A program made the position numbers and the translations under genes. Below are positions 8,011-16,375 of a DNA stretch of 57,324 bases, piece after piece. The DNA is from a virus: the IMG/VR virus record IMGVR_UViG_3300030329_003739, positions 1 to 57,324 of that record; one strand, given 5' to 3'. The notes below the pieces were generated by a model, which searched no databases, was not told the DNA's origin, and saw only the letters and a program-made list of their open reading frames with translations. The stretch's first letter is position 1; each line of letters begins with the position of its first letter.

Positions 8011-8289
8011 ATGGTTAAAAAGATTAAAAGTTTGTTCAATGGCATTGAGTATGTCGTTAGATATACTCACATGCGCAAGAACCGAGGCTCGTGCGACCAT
8101 CCAAAAAAGAAAGAGCCTGAGATTCTTATAGATACAAAGCTCACAGGCAACGAAGAGCTTGAAGTTACCATTCATGAAATGTTGCACGCCCTGGCGTTCA
8201 AGATGTTCGATGAAGAATGGGTATATGATAGCGCTATAGATTTAGCGAATGCACTTTATAAGTTAGGTTGGAGAAAAGATGGCCGGTAG
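8011..8289 (+). CDS. Small HExxH putative zinc metalloprotein
   Basis: 92 residues. The motif HEMLHAL at about residues 54-60 is a zinc-dependent HExxH signature within a predicted helix, preceded by a strand-like ILIDTKLTGNEELEVT segment. Small phage proteins with this pattern resemble minimal SprT/metallopeptidase-like domains, but the third zinc ligand is not obvious. There is no clear Shine-Dalgarno sequence; a TATAAT box just upstream suggests leaderless initiation. It overlaps the next gene by 11 bases. A protease acting on host or phage proteins is possible but unproven. Confidence 0.7.
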   Translation: MVKKIKSLFNGIEYVVRYTHMRKNRGSCDHPKKKEPEILIDTKLTGNEELEVTIHEMLHALAFKMFDEEWVYDSAIDLANALYKLGWRKDGR

Positions 8290-9412
8290 AACATGGACGA
8301 GCGAAGAGTATGATTACATTAAAAGAGGGCATAGCAGTGGCATGTCCGTTAGAGAGATCTCGCTGAAGATCGATAGATCTGAAGTTGCGGTTGGCCACAA
8401 GCTGAGAGAGTTAGGATTTTCTAGCACTGGATCGAAGAAGGCGGAGAAGTTTTCTACAAAAGAAAAGCAAGACATCGAGGAGGCTTCATACGATTTTGAA
8501 AATAGCCTGTTGAAGGCAGAATTAAAAGAGATGAAGCAAAAGGTAAAGGAAGCAGAATTAAGAATGGTCGTCCCTGAGTGGGAGGATGACTGGGACGGAG
8601 ATGCAGAATGGGCTCGCGCCGAAGAAAAAGGTAAGCGAGCTATCCACAAGGCTTCCAAGAGGGGAAGATTCAAAGTAAATTTTGACTCTGGGCCCATCGC
8701 TGTAGCAGTAATCAGTGACCAGCATATTGCACCGGGAACTCCCTGTGATTTTAAGAGAATGAAAGAAGATGCAGAACTTATTCGAGAAACTCCAAACTTC
8801 TATGCTGTCTTCGGAGGAGATGGAGTGGACAACCACATCAAGCATAGATCCGCCCTTATCGGAGCAAACTCAACTCCTGATGAGCAGTGGCGACTCTTCG
8901 ATCACTACCTTCAATTATTCGGAGACAAAATACTCGCAATCATTTCAGGTAACCACGACGCTTGGACCGCACAAATCGGAGGTGTCGATTACCTATCGAA
9001 ACTTGCTAATGCCCACAAGGTCTGTTACGCTCCGGCGGAAGCTAGATTAGACATTACAGTAGACGGCCAATTATATAAAATGGTAGTAAGACACCAGACA
9101 GGTCGATTCAACTCAAGTCTTAATCAAACCCACGCAGTAAAGCGATTCTACGAAAATAACGAAGAATTGTTTGATGTTGGGGTAATCGGCCATCATCACG
9201 AGGCCGCCGTTGAGATGTTTATCAAACACGGCAAAAAGCGTTATGCAGCCAGGCCTGGATCCTATCAGATAATTAGTCCATACTCTCATCAGTATGGATT
9301 TGCCAGTTCTATACCTACTTGTCCTACATTCGTTTTCTTTCCAAAGGAGAGGCGAATTATAGGGTTTGACGACGTAAGGAATGCAGCATGGTGTCTGAAA
9401 GGAAAAATGTAA
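8279..9412 (+). CDS. Metallophosphoesterase with N-terminal helix-turn-helix
   Basis: 377 residues. Residues 1-48 look like a Myb/SANT or GcrA-type helix-turn-helix (WTSEEYDYIKRG ... SVREISLKIDRSEVAVGHKL). A charged helix follows (60-125). The catalytic domain of the calcineurin-like family starts near 138: D147-x-H149, G179-G-D181, G224-NHD (225-227), H272 and GHHH at 304-307, the full set of two-metal ligands. Such enzymes hydrolyse phosphomonoesters, cyclic nucleotides or nucleic-acid ends. The DNA-binding-like N-terminus suggests a nucleic-acid substrate; that is inference. The start follows a GGTTGGAGAA Shine-Dalgarno region inside the upstream gene. Confidence 0.85.
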   Translation: MAGRTWTSEEYDYIKRGHSSGMSVREISLKIDRSEVAVGHKLRELGFSSTGSKKAEKFSTKEKQDIEEASYDFENSLLKAELKEMKQKVKEAELRMVVPEWEDDWDGDAEWARAEEKGKRAIHKASKRGRFKVNFDSGPIAVAVISDQHIAPGTPCDFKRMKEDAELIRETPNFYAVFGGDGVDNHIKHRSALIGANSTPDEQWRLFDHYLQLFGDKILAIISGNHDAWTAQIGGVDYLSKLANAHKVCYAPAEARLDITVDGQLYKMVVRHQTGRFNSSLNQTHAVKRFYENNEELFDVGVIGHHHEAAVEMFIKHGKKRYAARPGSYQIISPYSHQYGFASSIPTCPTFVFFPKERRIIGFDDVRNAAWCLKGKM

Positions 9413-9558
9413 GATCTTGCCCTGCTTGTTCTAAGCCTACTAAGTTGGTCGGTATGCGGGGTGGGAGAGCCATCTTTTACTGCACCAGTTGTGGCGCAGT
9501 GCTAATCGTTCCAAAAAGGAGGGAGCAGAATGAGAAAGCAAAGGCAGAAGAGGGATAA
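9388..9558 (+). CDS. 56-residue zinc-ribbon protein
   Basis: A short gene from ATG at 9388 to TAA at 9558, overlapping the metallophosphoesterase gene by 25 bases and the next gene by 29. The product contains CPAC at residues 11-14 and CTSC at 32-35, a classical zinc ribbon, with a charged Lys/Glu tail. The Shine-Dalgarno sequence AAGGA lies seven bases before the ATG. Small zinc-ribbon proteins of this kind often bind nucleic acid or protein partners; no specific function can be given. Confidence 0.65.
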   Translation: MVSERKNVRSCPACSKPTKLVGMRGGRAIFYCTSCGAVLIVPKRREQNEKAKAEEG

Positions 9559-9718
9559 GTTGACTACATGGTTTTTAGCTACTGGAACACTATGTTTCAC
9601 CTCAATAGCAGTGTATATGGGGATTTTAATGTGGAAAAGCTATGTGTGGGCCCAATGGCTACACAGGCTTCAAGACAGCCTAAATAGATACGAAAGCGGG
9701 GCCGGTCCAATCATTTAA
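9530..9718 (+). CDS. Small single-span membrane protein
   Basis: 62 residues: basic N-terminus (MRKQRQKRDK), then a hydrophobic segment at about 13-33 (WFLATGTLCFTSIAVYMGIL) and an amphipathic C-terminal helix. Basic N-terminus followed by one span predicts an inner-membrane protein with cytoplasmic N-terminus. A strong AAAAGGAGGGAG Shine-Dalgarno sequence precedes the ATG. It is the last gene before the capsid operon and its leader hairpin. It could be a lysis accessory or spanin-like protein, or an early membrane factor. Confidence 0.6.
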   Translation: MRKQRQKRDKLTTWFLATGTLCFTSIAVYMGILMWKSYVWAQWLHRLQDSLNRYESGAGPII

Positions 9719-9750
9719 CGCTGCGAAAATCATTTTACTTAACACTAAAT

Positions 9751-9790
9751 CGGGTTATACTTGCAATAAGGTATTGCGGGTATAACCCGA
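9751..9790 (+). terminator. Long perfect stem-loop before the capsid operon
   Basis: CGGGTTATAC pairs with GTATAACCCG, and inside it GCAATA pairs with TATTGC around the loop AGG, giving 16 base pairs with small internal bulges. An A-rich flank to the left and ATTTTATT to the right fit a Rho-independent terminator ending the 8011-9718 operon, though the T tract is imperfect. It could equally be a processing site or regulatory hairpin in the leader of the scaffold-capsid transcript. Confidence 0.6.
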
Positions 9791-9840
9791 ATTTTATTAA
9801 TATTAATAATATCCTTTAACCCAAGACCGAAAGGAAAGTT

Positions 9841-11025
9841 ATGTCTGAAGAAGAAGTACAGGAAGTATCAGAGGAAGTAACCTCTGATGTGGTAGATACA
9901 GGAGTTGAGGAAACTTCCGTATCTGATGATGTTCAGGTGGAAGAATCTTCACCTGAGCTAGATTTAACAGACGTTTTTTCTGAAAGCACCCCAGATCAAA
10001 CAGATGATTTCCGCAATAGAGTTGAACAAGCTGGTGTTCGTTTTGAAGACGATACTTCGCCTAGGGAAGCACTTTTTAATGCTTACACACAGGCACAGGA
10101 GTACAACCAGCAATGGCAACAATACCACCAGCAACAGGAAGCTCAACGCCAGCAACAAGCACAGCAACAGCAGCAGATGCAGCAGATGGCCCAATATGGG
10201 ATGCAGCAGTATCAGCAGCAACAGCAGATGCAGATGCAGGAATACCAGCGACAGCTCGAACAAGAACAGTACGAGCAGGAGTTGGAATATGAGCAAGAAG
10301 GCATTTGGTGGAATCCTCCCGAAATAGACAAAGAGGAAATTGCGAAATACCGAACAAGATACCGAGGTCACGACGGACAAATGCGTTGGGACTGGAAGGT
10401 AGGTACACCACAAGAAATTAAAGACGCAGCAGAAGATTATGTTGAATACCACAAGGGTTGGAACGAGGCACTTCGAGAGCGTCCAGATGAAGTCCTACCG
10501 GAAATCATCGAAAAAGAATTTGATAAATTATTTATCGACCGATATGGAAGGTTGATGGATGAGTATCGTGAAGAGCAGCATATCCGAAATCAGGAACAGG
10601 CTGTAAACGATATTAATGTACGAAATGCAGATTGGCTTTATCAGAACGACCCCAGAACTGGACAGGCAGTTATGGATCAATCTGGTGAGCCAGTCCTGTC
10701 ACCCCAAGGTGAGCGAGTTATTGGACACATCAATAACCTTCGTGAATCTGGGATGACAGACCCACAACAGCTTTGGGACACAGCTTCAAGGCTTTTAGCC
10801 GGAGAGCTTGCCCAAGGCGCACTACACCAAACCCGACAGCAGATGCAAAGTGCGCAGCAAGTACAGCAGCGTAATATGCGTCATCTGCAAAACGGTGCTA
10901 GCCATATTCCCAATCGAGGCGGAAGCATGGCTCCACCAGAAAATCCAAGCCCGACATCACAGAACCAGAGCCTGTCGCCTGGGGATAAGTTGCGTCAACA
11001 AGCGTTGGCGGATGGTTTATTTTAG
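9841..11025 (+). CDS. Putative capsid scaffolding protein
   Basis: 394 residues. The N-terminus (1-55) is very acidic (Glu/Asp/Ser/Val), residues about 85-155 are a Gln-rich coiled-coil tract, then a mixed region and a flexible Pro/Ser/Gln tail ending in a helix. An acidic, helical, Gln-rich protein directly before the major capsid gene is the usual look and position of a head scaffold, which directs shell assembly and leaves before DNA entry. GAAAGGAAAG precedes the ATG. The identification rests on composition and position. Confidence 0.7.
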   Translation: MSEEEVQEVSEEVTSDVVDTGVEETSVSDDVQVEESSPELDLTDVFSESTPDQTDDFRNRVEQAGVRFEDDTSPREALFNAYTQAQEYNQQWQQYHQQQEAQRQQQAQQQQQMQQMAQYGMQQYQQQQQMQMQEYQRQLEQEQYEQELEYEQEGIWWNPPEIDKEEIAKYRTRYRGHDGQMRWDWKVGTPQEIKDAAEDYVEYHKGWNEALRERPDEVLPEIIEKEFDKLFIDRYGRLMDEYREEQHIRNQEQAVNDINVRNADWLYQNDPRTGQAVMDQSGEPVLSPQGERVIGHINNLRESGMTDPQQLWDTASRLLAGELAQGALHQTRQQMQSAQQVQQRNMRHLQNGASHIPNRGGSMAPPENPSPTSQNQSLSPGDKLRQQALADGLF

Positions 11026-11051
11026 TTTCCTTTTAGAGAAAGGTTAGGATC

Positions 11052-12206
11052 ATGGCCTATAAAGGTTTTAATCCCGTAGCTTTTGCTCGTACCGCAGCAA
11101 CCACGCTCGCAAAGCACATCCGCGACGTTGAGGAGAATATGCTCCGCAACTATCAGCTAGGTGCATTGCTGGAAGCCGCAGGACGGGTAAACTACAACAA
11201 CTCCGGTGAAGGTTTCGACTGGCCGGTTCAATACCGTCTACACACAGTAGAAGGTAACACGGGTGAAACAGCTCGTAACTTCGCACGTCGTAACTTGTGG
11301 AAAACGGCTAACTTGGAATACCGTGGTTATCAAACCACCGATTCCATGTACTACCGCGAATTCCGCAGTAACCGTGGTGAAGAAGGAATTATCAAGGTAT
11401 TTGATAATTTCGTTCAACGTCTAGAGACTTCTATCGAGCAAGCTCTGGGTGGAGAATATTATGTCGATGGCTATGCTGCTGGCAACTCACAAGGTTGGCA
11501 CGGAATAGAAAGTCTTTTTGGTACTGTTTCACAAACCCTTCAAACAGATGGGTCTGGGGCACGAACTAAGAACACCGCCGATAAAGTTGGTGTTCCCACT
11601 GGTTCTTACGCTGGAATCTCTAAGGTTCTTGGTGAAGCTGGTGGTTCCCAGGAAACTACCACCGGCTGGCCTAATGGCGTAGCTGATCCAGAATACGATT
11701 TCTGGTCACCACTGATTGTCAACTATACATCTGATGAATTTAGTGGAACGCTTGCAGATGGTTCTACTCAGTCTAGCGAGTTTAATGCTCAGGGCGATGA
11801 AGCTATGCGTTTCGCTATTATTCACGCTCAGCGTAATACTAGCCAGAACGGTCAGATTAGTAACATCATGCTAGCTCGCGATCTTTATATGGATCTCCTC
11901 AACTTGATTGATGAGAAGGAACGTATTCAGATTACTAGCGAACACCAACTCCGTGCTCTTGGATTCAAGAACACTGTTAACTTTGACGGCATTGAAGTTT
12001 CTTGGGAAACTGCTATTCCTCAAGGTGTTGGTTATGGTCTTAACTACCAGAATATTGAACTGAAATCTATGGATGACTCTCTCCTTCGCTCTGAAGGTCC
12101 TGAGTATGATATTCATAGCCAAGCGTTCAATGCTGTTGTTTCAACATTGTCTAACATGAAGTTTAGTTCTCCACGGAACTTCTTCAAGTTGCAAGCAATC
12201 GCTTAA
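11052..12206 (+). CDS. Major capsid protein
   Basis: 384 residues. It follows the scaffold gene and precedes a decoration-like gene, and it has the balanced composition and uniform codon use of an abundant structural protein. Landmarks are the helical N-terminus (ARTAATTLAKHIRDVEENML), the central GGEYYVDGYAAGNSQGWHG segment and the C-terminal SNMKFSSPRNFFKLQAIA. This resembles the HK97-fold capsid proteins of podovirus-like phages, though I cannot verify the fold by eye. AGAAAGGTTAGGATC gives a good ribosome site. A strong terminator lies one gene downstream. Confidence 0.85.
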   Translation: MAYKGFNPVAFARTAATTLAKHIRDVEENMLRNYQLGALLEAAGRVNYNNSGEGFDWPVQYRLHTVEGNTGETARNFARRNLWKTANLEYRGYQTTDSMYYREFRSNRGEEGIIKVFDNFVQRLETSIEQALGGEYYVDGYAAGNSQGWHGIESLFGTVSQTLQTDGSGARTKNTADKVGVPTGSYAGISKVLGEAGGSQETTTGWPNGVADPEYDFWSPLIVNYTSDEFSGTLADGSTQSSEFNAQGDEAMRFAIIHAQRNTSQNGQISNIMLARDLYMDLLNLIDEKERIQITSEHQLRALGFKNTVNFDGIEVSWETAIPQGVGYGLNYQNIELKSMDDSLLRSEGPEYDIHSQAFNAVVSTLSNMKFSSPRNFFKLQAIA

Positions 12207-12232
12207 CCCCTTTTAGGAAAGGAATCAATATT

Positions 12233-12856
12233 ATGATTCATGTAGATCCTCCATTCGATCTCGGTGAAACCCTTAAAGGGACTGACGATGATGGAAACTT
12301 GATTAACGAGCAATGGGCTGGGGCTGTTTATCAGTTTCCCGATGTTGATCGCACTCCTGCACTTCGTGGTGGTAAAAGCCGTCGAAGCGGGCATGTGATT
12401 ACAGCCATTTGCCTTCGTAATGTTAACGCCGCTGCTGAATTGGCTTGTGCTAGTAAGTTAATGAAAATTGATTTAAGCCCAACTGCAAACAGTGGTGACG
12501 CAACTGCAGCAGCAGTTACAGCAACATACTTCAATGCCGTAGACGCTTTGGCGACTACGGCCACTGGAGAGCTTGTTGTAGTTGGTGATCCTGAACTTGC
12601 CGATGCTGTACCAAAGAATGATCTCTTTTGGTGCATTATCAAAGGGCCAGCACAGGTTGCAATGAAAACAGGCAGCGATATTGCTGTTGGAGATTTGATT
12701 GGCGATAGCAACGTCGAAGGACTTGCCGCTGAGCTTACTCCTGCATCAGGTGACACCATTGCAACAAATCGCAATGTTATTGGCCGAGCAATGCAAGCTA
12801 ATGCTGACACTGCAGCAGGCGCTACAATTAACGTCTTGGTTAACATTAATTTGTAA
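12233..12856 (+). CDS. Putative head decoration or capsid accessory protein
   Basis: 207 residues, rich in Ala, Thr, Asp and Val. The C-terminal half (FWCIIKGPAQVAM, AVGDLIG, IGRAM, INVLVNI) has the short-strand, Gly/Asp-turn pattern of capsid-decoration (DUF2190-like) proteins, where a value such as GPAQVAM sits near a beta-barrel strand. It lies between the major capsid gene and a strong terminator, consistent with high-level expression with the capsid. AAAGGAATC precedes the ATG. Confidence 0.65.
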   Translation: MIHVDPPFDLGETLKGTDDDGNLINEQWAGAVYQFPDVDRTPALRGGKSRRSGHVITAICLRNVNAAAELACASKLMKIDLSPTANSGDATAAAVTATYFNAVDALATTATGELVVVGDPELADAVPKNDLFWCIIKGPAQVAMKTGSDIAVGDLIGDSNVEGLAAELTPASGDTIATNRNVIGRAMQANADTAAGATINVLVNINL

Positions 12857-12923
12857 TGTCCTAATACCCGGCTGTACAGCCAACAAGAACACCTCCTCAC
12901 GGAAGTGTAGGGTCTTGGGTGCG

Positions 12924-12957
12924 GTGCCGGGTTCCTTCGGGGGCCCGGCACTTTTTT
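12924..12957 (+). terminator. Rho-independent terminator after the capsid genes
   Basis: GTGCCGGG pairs perfectly with CCCGGCAC across a 12-base loop that can itself form a CC/GG stem around TTC, and six T residues follow. This is the strongest terminator in the window; it separates the capsid transcript from the downstream terminase-portal genes. Confidence 0.9.
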
Positions 12958-12970
12958 ATTGGAGAAACAA

Positions 12971-13687
12971 ATGGCTAAGAGACCTCCCAGGCTTAAATCA
13001 TTAGCACATATAAGAGCCGGAAAAGACTTCAACTGGAAGGATTTCGGTAAGCTCGTTGATTCAAATCCATACAGAGCTGGATGGGCTGCTATTTTTGGCG
13101 GAAAGCCAAACTCTAAAAGCGAGCTCCAAAAAAAATATGGTTTTAATGCTTACGACAAAGGCTATGACTATTTCCATGGAAACTTTGGAAGATGGTATAA
13201 CTCAAAAGACAGGTGGAATCCAAACCGATGGAGAAGGCAAAGGGAGTTTTTTAAGGCTGCTTGGGATTTGTTCCAGCCTGAAGGCGGCACACAAGAGGCC
13301 AATACTAGGCTGAAAGACACCACATTTGATCCGGTAGATACCAGCTCGGATACTCCTGGAGTATTTGAAGGTGCTTCAATAGACGATGTTCATACAGCCT
13401 TTAAGACAGGGGATGAACCCGGAAAAATAACTCAACCTGAATATAAAGACATATTTCGGAAGACTAATGACAATACCGAAGCGGGTAGCAGTTTGGAAAA
13501 TCCCCCCATTGATAATACAATAGATTTAGATACAGACGGCATTGATAATATTGGTGCCGTAGAAGATAGCATTAGAGACAATCAAGATATATTTTTACCT
13601 TTAGATCAACAGCAGAGTAGCACTTACGGCAACACTCTGGGATACGACACTAGACAAAATAGAAGCAACCTTCAGTACGGAAGATAA
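12971..13687 (+). CDS. Hypothetical virion-type protein
   Basis: 238 residues, not recognised. The N-terminal third is basic and rich in Trp, Tyr, Phe and Gly (DKGYDYFHGNFGRWYNSKDR), the remainder acidic and Asp/Thr-rich, probably disordered. The ATG at 12971 is chosen over an upstream in-frame TTG because GGAG lies six bases before it. It begins directly after the capsid terminator and so probably needs its own promoter or read-through. Location between capsid and terminase suggests a head-completion or minor head protein. Confidence 0.65.
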   Translation: MAKRPPRLKSLAHIRAGKDFNWKDFGKLVDSNPYRAGWAAIFGGKPNSKSELQKKYGFNAYDKGYDYFHGNFGRWYNSKDRWNPNRWRRQREFFKAAWDLFQPEGGTQEANTRLKDTTFDPVDTSSDTPGVFEGASIDDVHTAFKTGDEPGKITQPEYKDIFRKTNDNTEAGSSLENPPIDNTIDLDTDGIDNIGAVEDSIRDNQDIFLPLDQQQSSTYGNTLGYDTRQNRSNLQYGR

Positions 13688-13689
13688 CA

Positions 13690-14142
13690 ATGCCAAATAT
13701 CATGATAGCTGGGCAGCAAATGCCCTACGATCCACAGCAGCTAGCGATGCTTTTGCAAAGCGCTAGTGAACAAGACTTAAACATGGCGGTTCAGCAAATT
13801 CAAGGATTACCTCCACAAGAAAGAAATCAGGCCATGCAGCTGATACAGCAGGCTATGATGATGCTAGGCGGCCCGCAAGCTGCACAGCAGGGTGCCGGAG
13901 ATTTAAGTCATTTACAGGGCCCAGATGTAGGTGCGCTGTCCCAAGCGATGGAAGCCGGGATGCAGCAAGGAACAATAAAACCTCTCGGGCCAGCAAGCAG
14001 CGGAGCCGGGCCAGCCCAAATGGGACTTGGCGGGAGCTTTGTTGACGATGCAGGTGCAATGGCTCCAGGATATTTGCCAGGCATAGACGGCCCCACTCCA
14101 GATTTGCGACAAGCAAGGATGCGTGATAATGGACTCACATAA
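13690..14142 (+). CDS. Hypothetical Gln/Met/Gly-rich protein
   Basis: 150 residues, not recognised. The N-terminal 65 residues are helical and rich in Gln and Met (AMLLQSASEQDLNMAVQQI); the rest is a Gly/Pro/Ala-rich flexible tail. Three bases separate it from the gene before, and it overlaps the small-terminase gene by 14 bases, so it is co-translated in the packaging operon. A GGAAGA site precedes the ATG. It may be an assembly adaptor, but nothing specific shows this. Confidence 0.6.
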   Translation: MPNIMIAGQQMPYDPQQLAMLLQSASEQDLNMAVQQIQGLPPQERNQAMQLIQQAMMMLGGPQAAQQGAGDLSHLQGPDVGALSQAMEAGMQQGTIKPLGPASSGAGPAQMGLGGSFVDDAGAMAPGYLPGIDGPTPDLRQARMRDNGLT

Positions 14143-14659
14143 AACATGCACAAAGTGTAATGTTGAATACCCGTTAAGCAGAGATTTTTGGCACAGAGAC
14201 AATCACTCTGCTGACGGGTACCGGACTACATGCAAGATGTGTCGTTCGGAAGAAGTCGAAAACAACCGAAAAGAAAAAGTTTCTAAGGCGGTAGACAAAA
14301 TAGAGGATGAGGGCGTTGATTTATTAGATACGCTACTCAAGGGAGGGTCTGATGTTCCTCATATGGGCGAGACTTTCCAGAGGATAATGGAAGCCTTCGG
14401 TGGTCCGGGCGGCCTAGCTCAGCAGATCGCAGCTACTTTTTTTAGGTCAGCACCAGGAAGCCAGCAAAGGCAAAGGATACTTGAATCCATCCTCAGATTA
14501 AATATTAAAGTTTCTGAATCCGGCGCAGCACAAAAATCATTTGAGGAGCTTACCAATGAAGAACTTGATGAAGAGATTCAAAAGTCAGTTCGCTCAGTTA
14601 TCGACCCAGACCTACAAACCCTATATAAGCTAAAGCCATCCGATGGAGAATCAAGATAG
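14129..14659 (+). CDS. Putative small terminase subunit with zinc finger
   Basis: 176 residues. An N-terminal zinc finger is clear: CTKC near residue 6 and CKMC near residue 35, with FWHRDNHSADGYRTTC between, as in many phage DNA-binding proteins. A charged linker and a helical C-terminal domain follow. It ends 17 bases inside the large-terminase gene, the normal location of the DNA-recognition subunit TerS. The ATG at 14129 is preferred to GTG at 14123 because AAGGA is nine bases from it. The role is inferred mainly from context. Confidence 0.65.
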   Translation: MDSHKTCTKCNVEYPLSRDFWHRDNHSADGYRTTCKMCRSEEVENNRKEKVSKAVDKIEDEGVDLLDTLLKGGSDVPHMGETFQRIMEAFGGPGGLAQQIAATFFRSAPGSQQRQRILESILRLNIKVSESGAAQKSFEELTNEELDEEIQKSVRSVIDPDLQTLYKLKPSDGESR

Positions 14660-16373
14660 CGCATTTTACGTTCCTCCCAACAACTTTCTTGAAGGGGTTA
14701 CTGAATATCAGAGGGCTCAGCTCAGGCAGCTTCATGTCGAAAAAGCAAAAAGAGAATCGGAGGCCTTGCGGCTTTATGAACCTCTACCTTTCCAGGATAA
14801 GTTCCATTCCTCAAATGCCAAAGAGGTTCTCATACAGGCGGGTAATCAGGTTGGGAAGTCCTTATGTGCATTTGTCGAAGATGCTAGAGCTGCCACGGGC
14901 CAGGATCCCTACGGGAAGTACCCCAAGGAAGACGGTATCATGGTTTGCCTCGGCATGGACGAGGGGCATATTGGCCGGACTATACATAAGTATTTGTTTA
15001 GACCCGGATCTTTCAAAATCATCAAGGATAACATCTCTAACAAGTGGCGTGCCTGGAAGCCTTGGATTGAATCTGACTGGGAAAGAAAATCAGAAGCGAA
15101 GCCTGCTCCTCCTCTTATACCTGAAAGATTTATAAAGCAGTTTGCATGGAAGAAGCGTGCTCAGCATGTCTTCGAGATATGTGAGCTGCATAACGGGTGG
15201 ACCATCTACGCAATGGGCTCCAAGGGAGATCCTTCACAAGGTTTCCAAGCTGATTTAGTTCATATAGATGAAGACCTCGAACGCTCTGAATGGTACGACG
15301 AAATGATTGCTCGTCTATCTATGCGTAATGGAAAGCTGAGATGGTCTGCGTTGCCTCACTCTAAAAATGACGCTTTGGTTAATCTTGCCGAAAGAGCTGA
15401 AGACGAGCAAAACCAAGAAAACCCATCAACTATAGTTATGAGAGCTACTATATTCGACAACCCCTTCATGCCGGAACAGGTAAAACAAGAAAACATTAAG
15501 CGATGGAAGGCTAAAGGAGAAGACGAATTTCGTAAACGTGCGTTAGGAGAGCTTGTTACAGATAGCGTCCTTATGTACCCCAATTTTTCTAAGGATGTAC
15601 ATAATGCAGTCAGATTTGAAGAGCCAAGAAATAAAGTCCAGGAATACTTGGCGAATAACAATGGGCAGCCAGGCACGGACTGGTGCAAGTACATGGTCGT
15701 GGACCCGGGTCATAGTGTTTGCGCTGTTACTTTCTATGCCATCCCACCAAGTGGCCTGGGCGATAATGTTGTATGTTATGACGAGCTTTATATACACAAC
15801 TGTACGGCAGCGAAATTTGGTAATATGGTAGCCCAGAAGGTGCGGCAGCATGGAGGGCAATTTGAATCATTCATTATTGATGCCCATGGTGGTAGAATTA
15901 GAGAAATTGGTACCGGCGTATTGCCTAGAATACAATACTCAAAAGAACTTGAACGACATAATATTACGAGCAATACAACAGGAAGCAATTTTTTAAGTGG
16001 TTCCGATGATGTTCCCGGCAGAGAAATGAAGCTAAGAAGCTGGATCAATATACAATCAAATGGAACACCTAAATTACTGGTCGTTGTAGCCAGATGCCCT
16101 AATTTGTGTAGGGAGTTTAATAGATTTAAGAAGAAAACAATGAATGGCTTCATCACGGACCAGGGAAATCGCCGTGGAAACTGCCATGCTATAGAAACAC
16201 TAGAATATGCAGCCGCTCACGGGTTAAAATATGTTAAGCCCAAATCTAAAAGAGTTGTTAGAGGAAGGGTTGCCCAAATACTACAAGGACGTAAAATGCG
16301 TTCAGCTCAAAGGTCTGCTAAAAAGCGGGGTTTGAGCACTAACACCATTAACCTAGGACCCCAAGGAGAATAG
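14643..16373 (+). CDS. terL: Terminase large subunit
   Basis: 576 residues, the usual size. The ATPase domain has a Walker A GNQVGKS at 67-73 and a Walker B LVHIDED at 205-211. The C-terminal RNase H-like nuclease domain has candidate metal ligands D354 (MVVDPGHS) and D413 (FIIDAHGG). The protein powers packaging of DNA into the prohead and cuts the concatemer. The GNQVGKS form of Walker A, in place of the usual R-rich loop, is seen in a group of phage terminases. Its start overlaps the upstream gene without a strong Shine-Dalgarno site, so coupling is likely. Confidence 0.93.
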   Translation: MENQDSAFYVPPNNFLEGVTEYQRAQLRQLHVEKAKRESEALRLYEPLPFQDKFHSSNAKEVLIQAGNQVGKSLCAFVEDARAATGQDPYGKYPKEDGIMVCLGMDEGHIGRTIHKYLFRPGSFKIIKDNISNKWRAWKPWIESDWERKSEAKPAPPLIPERFIKQFAWKKRAQHVFEICELHNGWTIYAMGSKGDPSQGFQADLVHIDEDLERSEWYDEMIARLSMRNGKLRWSALPHSKNDALVNLAERAEDEQNQENPSTIVMRATIFDNPFMPEQVKQENIKRWKAKGEDEFRKRALGELVTDSVLMYPNFSKDVHNAVRFEEPRNKVQEYLANNNGQPGTDWCKYMVVDPGHSVCAVTFYAIPPSGLGDNVVCYDELYIHNCTAAKFGNMVAQKVRQHGGQFESFIIDAHGGRIREIGTGVLPRIQYSKELERHNITSNTTGSNFLSGSDDVPGREMKLRSWINIQSNGTPKLLVVVARCPNLCREFNRFKKKTMNGFITDQGNRRGNCHAIETLEYAAAHGLKYVKPKSKRVVRGRVAQILQGRKMRSAQRSAKKRGLSTNTINLGPQGE

Positions 16374-16375
16374 TC

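Noticed and set aside
7813-8187. 124-codon minus-strand frame overlapping the HExxH gene
   Set aside because: Its N-terminal half is antisense to the HExxH gene and no start with a Shine-Dalgarno site is found. The C-terminal 60 codons read like protein and could be reconsidered with comparative data.
9964-10452. 162-codon Leu-rich minus-strand frame in the scaffold gene
   Set aside because: Antisense to the CAG-rich Gln tract, which produces Leu runs; no other support.
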